NCBI GenBank assembly: GCA_024278415.1
Contig: JAJRTI010000980.1
Location: 1 to 5,227, forward strand
Direction of reading: 5' to 3'
Source of the DNA: Planctomycetota bacterium
GTDB taxonomy: Bacteria; Planctomycetota; Brocadiia; JAJRTI01
Length of the DNA stretch: 5,227 nt
In this document: positions 1-4,024 of the stretch, one piece after another
How the letters are laid out: every line of letters starts with the position of its first letter
How positions within the stretch are numbered: the first letter of the stretch is position 1
The notes under the pieces: generated by a model
Database searches by the model: none
Seen by the model: only the letters and a program-made list of their open reading frames with translations
What the model was told of the DNA's origin: nothing
Program-made: the position numbers and the translations under genes

Positions 1-126
1 AACGGGGTGTCCGAGGAGCCGTCAGAGTACGGGCAGATCAACAAAGGTCTGGCTATCGAGCCTCTCGATCTGACCGACTACGGATGCGGCACGGACCCGG
101 ACACCGACGAAGCGAATGACCAATGA
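1..126 (+). CDS. C-terminal end of an unrecognised protein (5' end outside window)
   Basis: Frame 1 is open from the window edge to TGA at 124-126 and encodes the last 41 residues of a protein. The stretch is hydrophilic and acidic near its end (GCGTDPDTDEANDQ) and includes the segment INKGLAIEPLDLTDYG. Most codons end in G or C, as expected for a coding frame in this GC-rich DNA. Frame 3 is also open to position 119 but gives an arginine-rich product typical of a shadow frame, and all three minus-strand frames are closed here. I do not recognise the family. The last codons and the stop are supplied by the heptamer repeat that begins at 115, so the natural C-terminus may have been changed when the repeat was acquired. 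The gene converges on the minus-strand oxidoreductase. Confidence 0.6.
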   Translation, partial: NGVSEEPSEYGQINKGLAIEPLDLTDYGCGTDPDTDEANDQ

Positions 127-198
127 CCAATGACCAATGACCAATGACTAATGACCAATGACCAATGACTAATGACTAATGACTAATGACTAATGACC
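115..198. repeat. Tandem heptamer array, 12 units of AATGACY
   Basis: Twelve uninterrupted 7-bp units (AATGACC or AATGACT) run from 115 to 198. The last base of successive units reads C C C C T C C T T T T C; the other six positions do not vary. A degenerate ATGAGCCCC follows. Because 7 is not a multiple of 3, the TGA in each unit falls in each plus-strand frame in turn, so every forward frame is closed within about three units, and the TAATGAC variants add TAA stops. The array overlaps the end of the upstream gene and lies between two convergent genes. From memory, similar heptamer runs are common in spacers of planctomycete-like genomes. It is AT-richer than its surroundings. Its function is unknown. 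Confidence 0.95.
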
Positions 199-202
199 AT
201 GA

Positions 203-230
203 GCCCCTGCCTCGGGGGCCGTTGCCGGCC
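203..230. terminator. Weak GC hairpins between convergent genes, possible terminator
   Basis: GCCCC at 203-207 can pair with GGGGC at 215-219 around a 7-nt loop. Alternatively, GGCCG at 217-221 can pair with CGGCC at 226-230 around a 4-nt loop. The two stems overlap and exclude each other. They lie 5 to 32 bases beyond the stop of the minus-strand oxidoreductase, where its terminator would be expected. The stems are only 5 bp and no T-run follows on either strand, so intrinsic termination is doubtful. Nothing else stands out between 199 and 234. Confidence 0.2.
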
Positions 231-234
231 GCGG

Positions 235-2910
235 CTACTCGTTGTACGCCCTGATCTCGAACACGCGGGCCTCCTTCACCCCGTTCGTCGCGGTCACGGT
301 GAGGCGGAGCTTCGTTGCGTTGACGGGATCAAAGCGGTGGATGCGCCGGCGCAGGAAGTTCGCCTTTGCGGACGCGACCTTCGCCCACTTCGCTCCATCG
401 TAGACCGACACCGCGTAGTGCCGCACGCATTCGGGCGGCATGGGGATGGTCGCCCACCTTGGGTTGAGGTTGGTGTCGAAGGTGAGGTAGACCGAGTTGA
501 TGCGCTGGGGCTGATCCCAGGAGAGTTCGATCCATTGCGGCAGCTTCTGCTTGGGATCGGACGCCCACATGTTCGGCTTGTCCCCAATGATCCGCGCCCA
601 GCCGTTGATGACATTCTCGGCATCGAAGCCCTGCACTTGGAGCGCGATCGGCGGCTCGGTGTAGAAGCCGTAGTATTGGTTCGGGACGACGGTCCATCGG
701 CCGCGGCTTCCGCCGCCGTACGCGCGGCACGCGCCCATGGGCGCGGACTCCATGAGCCGCCAACTCAACCCCTCGGTCACCGGGAGCCACACCCACGCAA
801 AGGGCGACTCGACGGCCGCGTCGAACTTGAACGCGACCCAGCCTTGGCTCTTGGCCGGGACAGTGGCCGTCGCGCGCGCGACATCGCTCTTGGACGTGAA
901 CTCGGCTCTCTTGCCCGCCGCGCGGAGAAACGCGGTGACCTTGGCGGGCTTTGCGGACTTGTTTGCGAGCATGAGATGGATCGTGTTGAAGCGCTTGTGT
1001 GCGCCGGTGGGGAACATGACCGCCCGCGGGGTGACGAGCGCGTGCCATTCGCCGCCGGAGATGGTTCGCGGCGCGTACTCTTGGTATCGCATGGTGCTCG
1101 ATGCGGCCACCTTCGCCTTGCGTGCGAGGTCGAGGGGGTCTTCGTTCCTCACCTCCGGAATCGTCTGGTCGTCCTTGAGCAGCTTCTGCTGGAGTGCGGC
1201 CATGTGCTTCTTGTAGAGGCCGCGGGGAGTGGTGTTGAGCTGCACGCTCATCGCGGCCGCGGTGCCCGCGGCCTGGCCGACGGTGGCGAGCGTGTTTTGC
1301 ACGCGCACGGAGCCGAGCGCGATATGGGTCACGCTCATGCAGCGGCCGGCCATGAGCAGGTTGTCGATGTTGCGCGAGTAAATCGCTCGATACGGGATGG
1401 TCCAGATGGGCACCCGCGCGTTGCTGTGGAAGGGGCCCTCTTTGCCGGAATAGATGCCCTTAGGGTGGTGCACGTCGAGCGGCCAGCCGCCGTACGCGAT
1501 GCGGTCGGGGAAAACGCGGCCGGCTTGGCAGTCATTCTGCGTGACGATGTAGTCGCCGACGATGCGCCGGGACTCGCGCTTGGCCTCGACGATGGGGATG
1601 TGCGCGAGCGCGTAGTGGCGCGCCTGTTCCTTGAACTTGGAGTCGTTCTTGATCCAGTTCCAGTATCCGAAGACGATGCGGATCAGTTCGTCACGCGCCT
1701 TTTCCGCGTCGTATAAGTCGTCGATCGTGCCCTCGTGCTCCATCCACCATTGGCCTCCGCGGAAGTGCTTGGGGTATCGGTTGAACTCGCTGGGCGGGGG
1801 CAGTTTCGCAGCCCAAGGCGGGGGCGTGTAATCGACCGGCTTACCCATGTCGTCTGCGCGGTAGTTCAGCGCTCCACCCATGAGGCAGCCGCTCATGGTG
1901 ATCTTGTCGGCCTTCTCCGGTGCGAAGCTCTCGTTGAACTCGTCCCTCGCCTCCCGGCCAAGACGGTAGTCCGCCTTGGCGAAGTAGGCGACCCATCCGT
2001 CGCCGGTGCAGTCGATGAAGCGCTTAGCCTTGTACACGGTAATCTCGTTAGAGAGCGTGTTCACCGCCTTGACCGCGGCGATGGTGCGGTCGTTGGCCAT
2101 GATCACGTCGAAGACGTGGGTGTTGAGGAACACGTCGAGGTTCTTCTCCGCCGCGGCCATGACCTGGAACGGCGCGCTCATCTTCGGGTAGCCGTAGCGT
2201 GCGCGGATGCGTCCCGCTTCCTCCGCGATGCCGGTCTCCCGCGCATTGCGATGCGTGCTGGCTGCGCCGTTCATGGGCACGCCAAGTTCGATGCTCGCGT
2301 TGCCGCCCAAGACCGGCCGGTTCTGGATCAGCGCGGTCTTGGCGCCCGTACGCGCCGCGGCGATCGCGGCGGGCGAGCCGGCCGAGCCCGCGCCCACGAC
2401 GATCACATCCCACTCGCCCACCACCTTGGGCTCCAGCGACAGGCCCGTGAGCCGGCTGCGCTCTCGATTGACGGATGCCATGTCCGCGGGCGGCGTGTAG
2501 CTCATGTCCGTGGTGAGCACGAGCGCATCGCACCGGCCGTAGTAGCCGGTCAAATCGTGCAGCGCGAGGGTGTTCTTGCCGGCGGGGATGTCGAACTCGC
2601 CGGCCGATTCCCAGAGCCATTCCTCGCTCGGCGCGCGGCCGAAGATCTTGTCAGCGGCCTTGCCGTTGACCGCGACCTGGAACTGGCCCGGCGAGTAGCC
2701 CTTGAGCCAGTTCTTGGCGCGCACCCACAGGCGGTAGCGGCCTGGCCGTTGCACGTTGAACTCGACCGCGGCGTCCTTGACGGGTTTGCCGATGCCTGCT
2801 GCGATGAGATACGCGGAGCCCATGAGGTGGACGAACTGCGTGTCGAGGAGCCAGCCGCCATAGTTCTGGAAATCCTCCGCGTCGATCCAGATGAAGCCGT
2901 CCTTGACCAT
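235..2910 (-). CDS. FAD-dependent oxidoreductase (FAD_oxidored type) with N-terminal carbohydrate-binding-like and C-terminal discoidin-like domains
   Basis: This 891-residue product is a flavoprotein of the large FAD-dependent oxidoreductase group (PF12831-like). Residues 5-136 form a beta-rich module (WIDAEDFQNYGGW, then ALHDLTGYYGRCDA) of the kind often placed before the flavin domain in this group. The Rossmann FAD site is at about 168-205, with GAGSAG at 173-178 and RPVLGGNAS at 198-206. Other family motifs are CTGDG (301-305), RESRRIVGDY (445-454), and the C-terminal FAD segment NLLMAGRC (517-524) followed by ALGSVRVQNTLATVGQAAGT (531-550). Residues 600-750 are a beta-rich linker region, and about 760-891 resemble an F5/8 type C (discoidin) fold (ENVINGWARI, IELSWDQPQRINSVYLTFD). 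The substrate is not evident. The stop is TAG at 235-237. The ATG at 2908-2910 has GGAAG six bases upstream, but this frame stays open for 39 codons further, back to an in-frame TAA, and continues the LamG reading frame. The true protein may therefore begin at 3681. Read alone, this piece has no signal peptide. Confidence 0.9.
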   Translation of the reverse strand: MVKDGFIWIDAEDFQNYGGWLLDTQFVHLMGSAYLIAAGIGKPVKDAAVEFNVQRPGRYRLWVRAKNWLKGYSPGQFQVAVNGKAADKIFGRAPSEEWLWESAGEFDIPAGKNTLALHDLTGYYGRCDALVLTTDMSYTPPADMASVNRERSRLTGLSLEPKVVGEWDVIVVGAGSAGSPAAIAAARTGAKTALIQNRPVLGGNASIELGVPMNGAASTHRNARETGIAEEAGRIRARYGYPKMSAPFQVMAAAEKNLDVFLNTHVFDVIMANDRTIAAVKAVNTLSNEITVYKAKRFIDCTGDGWVAYFAKADYRLGREARDEFNESFAPEKADKITMSGCLMGGALNYRADDMGKPVDYTPPPWAAKLPPPSEFNRYPKHFRGGQWWMEHEGTIDDLYDAEKARDELIRIVFGYWNWIKNDSKFKEQARHYALAHIPIVEAKRESRRIVGDYIVTQNDCQAGRVFPDRIAYGGWPLDVHHPKGIYSGKEGPFHSNARVPIWTIPYRAIYSRNIDNLLMAGRCMSVTHIALGSVRVQNTLATVGQAAGTAAAMSVQLNTTPRGLYKKHMAALQQKLLKDDQTIPEVRNEDPLDLARKAKVAASSTMRYQEYAPRTISGGEWHALVTPRAVMFPTGAHKRFNTIHLMLANKSAKPAKVTAFLRAAGKRAEFTSKSDVARATATVPAKSQGWVAFKFDAAVESPFAWVWLPVTEGLSWRLMESAPMGACRAYGGGSRGRWTVVPNQYYGFYTEPPIALQVQGFDAENVINGWARIIGDKPNMWASDPKQKLPQWIELSWDQPQRINSVYLTFDTNLNPRWATIPMPPECVRHYAVSVYDGAKWAKVASAKANFLRRRIHRFDPVNATKLRLTVTATNGVKEARVFEIRAYNE

Positions 2911-3030
2911 TTGGATCTTCCGCGTCGGTTTGCGGAATGCGGCTCGCTCCGCCTTGCCGATGGTCCGGGCCTTGATGGTGATGGCCTTCTGCTCAGCAAG
3001 TGCGCGGAGGCCGGCCGCGTACGAGGCTTA
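2911..3030 (-). other. In-frame TAA and 39-codon open linker joining the LamG and oxidoreductase frames
   Basis: On the minus strand, TAA at 3028-3030 is followed by 39 sense codons in the same frame, leading directly to the ATG at 2910. The translated linker begins ASYAAGLRALAEQK. This is what normally follows the last LamG strand (ARALGPDDV, then a short ASYAAGL-like helix), so the stop appears to sit inside a conserved domain end. By my count 32 of the 39 codons end in G or C, which matches coding DNA. There is no ATG, GTG or TTG in the linker before 2910. A single-base change from AAA, GAA or CAA would explain the TAA. The alternatives are a sequencing or assembly error, a genuine split into two cistrons, or stop readthrough. 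Confidence 0.75.
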
Positions 3031-3681
3031 CACATCGTCAGGGCCGAGCGCCCGTGCGTAGATCTTGGCCTCGTCGATGATGCCTTTGAGACGGTACAAG
3101 CCTGCGCGTCCGCCCATGTGCACCTCGGCATAGGCCGCGTCGATGTCGCCGGCATGAGGCTTCTGCGCGGCCAGCTTGCCATCGATATAGATGCGCATCT
3201 CCTTGCCGTCGTACGTGCCGGCGAGGTGATACCATTGGCCCGGCGACCAGTCTGCCTTGGGGGCGGTGAGAATATCGAACTTCCCGTTGGTCCAGATGAT
3301 GAAGCCGAGGCGGTTGCCGGAGAAGCGCAGCGCGTAGCATCCGTTCTTGCGCACGACGCTGGGGAATCCGCTCTGGGTGGCTTGGCTGAGTTTGACCCAT
3401 GCTTCGACGGACACCGCTTCCAAAGGGCATAGCGATGGCGAACTGTTGGCCCTCACGGACGCCATGCGGTCGTCAAAGAGGATCGCCGCGCCGTCCACTC
3501 CCTTCACGAGCTTGCCGTAGGATATGAGCGCGTCGTTGCCGTTGCCGCTGTCGTCGGGGGTGGTCGTGCCCGCCACCTTGTTGAAGCTCCAATGGGCGAC
3601 AGGGCCGTCTTGGGCCCTGGCCATGGAGAACAGGGCTGCGGCATAGGCGAGTGCAAGTAGGATGCGAGCGGCTCGGATCAT
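3028..3681 (-). CDS. Secreted LamG-like (concanavalin-type) domain protein, likely the N-terminal part of the split oxidoreductase
   Basis: This 217-residue product has a Sec-type signal peptide (MIRAARILLALAYAAALFSMARA, shown here as residues 1-23 with probable cleavage after ARA at 23) and no twin-arginine motif. The rest is one LamG / laminin-G-like jelly roll: HWSFN (30-34), DSGNGNDA (44-51), GAAILFDD (64-71), VSVEAWVKL (90-98), GQWYHLAGTYDG (148-159), MRIYIDGKLAAQ (162-173) and the family's closing IIDEAKIYARAL (201-212). Such domains usually bind glycans or act as spacer modules. The start is supported by GGAG nine bases upstream and by the signal peptide. The frame ends at TAA 3028-3030, just before the usual last few LamG residues, and the missing residues are encoded immediately downstream in the same frame. 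I infer that this is the broken N-terminus of a fused LamG-oxidoreductase protein of about 1,148 residues. Confidence 0.85.
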   Translation of the reverse strand: MIRAARILLALAYAAALFSMARAQDGPVAHWSFNKVAGTTTPDDSGNGNDALISYGKLVKGVDGAAILFDDRMASVRANSSPSLCPLEAVSVEAWVKLSQATQSGFPSVVRKNGCYALRFSGNRLGFIIWTNGKFDILTAPKADWSPGQWYHLAGTYDGKEMRIYIDGKLAAQKPHAGDIDAAYAEVHMGGRAGLYRLKGIIDEAKIYARALGPDDV

Positions 3682-3690
3682 GTGTGCGGT

Positions 3691-3694
3691 CTCC
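3691..3694 (-). promoter_or_regulatory. Ribosome binding site for the LamG start
   Basis: The minus strand reads GGAG here, nine bases before the ATG at 3679-3681. The match and spacing support this start, which also exposes a complete signal peptide. Confidence 0.55.
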
Positions 3695-3709
3695 GGATGT
3701 GGTACGGGA

Positions 3710-3735
3710 CGTTCCCAAGCTGGAGCTTGGGAACG
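3710..3735. repeat. Perfect palindrome, 11-bp stem with TGGA loop
   Basis: CGTTCCCAAGC at 3710-3720 is the exact reverse complement of GCTTGGGAACG at 3725-3735, leaving the loop TGGA. It lies in the 5' leader of the LamG gene, 28 bases upstream of its ATG, and the predicted start of transcription falls on its outer edge. From memory, GTTCCCAAGCT palindromes of this kind recur as dispersed elements in planctomycete and cyanobacterial genomes, so it may be a repetitive extragenic palindrome rather than a gene-specific regulator. Confidence 0.85.
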
Positions 3736-3740
3736 AGGCC

Positions 3741-3769
3741 ATGATACTGCCTGTCATGGGTGTCAGCAA
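3741..3769 (-). promoter_or_regulatory. Candidate sigma-70-type promoter for the LamG/oxidoreductase unit
   Basis: On the minus strand, TTGCTG (3764-3769) is followed after exactly 17 bases by TATCAT (3741-3746), a five-of-six match to the -10 consensus. The -35 matches only at TTG. Transcription would begin near 3733-3735, at the first bases of the palindrome, giving a leader of about 54 nt that folds into a terminal stem-loop. The LamG and oxidoreductase frames would be transcribed together. Confidence 0.35.
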
Positions 3770-3784
3770 CTTGGGGCGGCGCGC

Positions 3785-3840
3785 TGACAAGATGACAAGG
3801 TGAGGGAGTGAGGGGGTGACAAGGTGACAAGGTGAAGGCG
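3785..3840. repeat. Tandem octamer array, 7 units of TGACAAGG type
   Basis: Seven 8-bp units run in register: TGACAAGA, TGACAAGG, TGAGGGAG, TGAGGGGG, TGACAAGG, TGACAAGG, TGAAGGCG. Four keep the TGACAAG core, two central units carry the TGAGGG variant, and the last is degenerate. The array sits just upstream of the candidate minus-strand promoter. Its period (8) differs from the array at 115-198 (7), but both carry the core TGAC. From memory, similar GTGACAAG runs occur in spacers of planctomycete-like genomes. Function unknown. Confidence 0.85.
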
Positions 3841-3935
3841 GAGCGCTGGGCCGTGTGTGCGCCGGCTTTGACGGCGCTTTGGATCGGGAGGGATGGCAAG
3901 GTGGGGGAAAGGGTCAAGCGATTGCGTGGGCCATG

Positions 3936-3985
3936 GGGACTCCTCCAAAACAAACGGGGACCGCCTAAAGGCGGGACTCCAAACG
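3936..3985. repeat. Small palindrome flanked by short direct repeats
   Basis: CCGCC (3961-3965) pairs with GGCGG (3970-3974) around TAAA. GGGACTCC occurs at 3936-3943 and again at 3973-3980, 37 bases apart, and CAAACG occurs at 3951-3956 and 3980-3985. The block resembles a dispersed repetitive element, GCCTAAAGGCGGGACTCC, that I recall from spacers of planctomycete- and Hydrogenedentes-like genomes. The memory is not verified here. It lies upstream of the glycosyltransferase gene, and a role in its expression is not evident. Confidence 0.6.
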
Positions 3986-4012
3986 GCAGGCGTCGCCGGC
4001 GCGCGGATGTGC

Positions 4013-4018
4013 TAAACT
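4013..4018 (+). promoter_or_regulatory. Possible -10 element for a leaderless glycosyltransferase mRNA
   Basis: TAAACT fits the TANNNT form of a -10 box and ends six bases before the ATG at 4025, which would place the transcription start at or next to the start codon. No convincing -35 is seen about 17 bases upstream. The GAGG at 4019-4022 is only two bases from the ATG, too close for a normal Shine-Dalgarno site, which also favours leaderless initiation. Confidence 0.3.
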
Positions 4019-4024
4019 GAGGCT

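Larger units (their letters stand above)
3682..4024. other. Divergent intergenic region without a credible gene
   Basis: This 343-base spacer separates the minus-strand LamG/oxidoreductase unit from the plus-strand glycosyltransferase. It holds a candidate minus-strand promoter (3741-3769), a perfect palindrome (3710-3735), an octamer array (3785-3840), a small palindrome with flanking direct repeats (3936-3985) and a possible -10 element for the plus-strand gene (4013-4018). A further 6-bp stem (GCGCCG 3859-3864 with CGGCGC 3872-3877) lies in between with no assigned role. Short open frames across it encode low-complexity repeat translations (serine, proline, histidine and leucine runs) and show no domain or usable start context, so I call no gene here. 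Confidence 0.7.

Noticed and set aside
115..198. Heptamer array as a CRISPR array or origin iterons
   Set aside because: Units are 7 bp with no spacers, and there are no cas, dnaA or replication genes or DnaA-box-like sequences nearby.
193..1716. Plus-strand open frame of 507 codons antisense to the oxidoreductase
   Set aside because: It is very rich in Arg, Gly, Val, His and Asp with no domain. It arises because G/C-ended codons on the minus strand leave few stops on the opposite strand, whereas the minus-strand frame has clear FAD motifs.
3028..3030. TAA as evidence of a reassigned genetic code
   Set aside because: Only one in-frame case is visible, and a single nonsense change or sequencing error explains it. 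A TAA also bounds the glycosyltransferase frame at 4013, as expected for a normal stop.
1735..3432. Plus-strand open frame of 565 codons antisense to the oxidoreductase and LamG frames
   Set aside because: Same composition artefact; it spans two real minus-strand domains and the linker, and shows no recognisable motif or signal.
3859..3880. Hairpin GCGCCG/CGGCGC followed by TTT as an intrinsic terminator
   Set aside because: No plus-strand gene ends upstream of it, the T-run is only three bases, and the 6-bp stem is expected by chance in GC-rich DNA.
3678..3953. Minus-strand 91-codon frame over the octamer array
   Set aside because: The translation is mostly the repeat itself (SPCHPLTPSPCHLV), a common kind of spurious gene call over such arrays.
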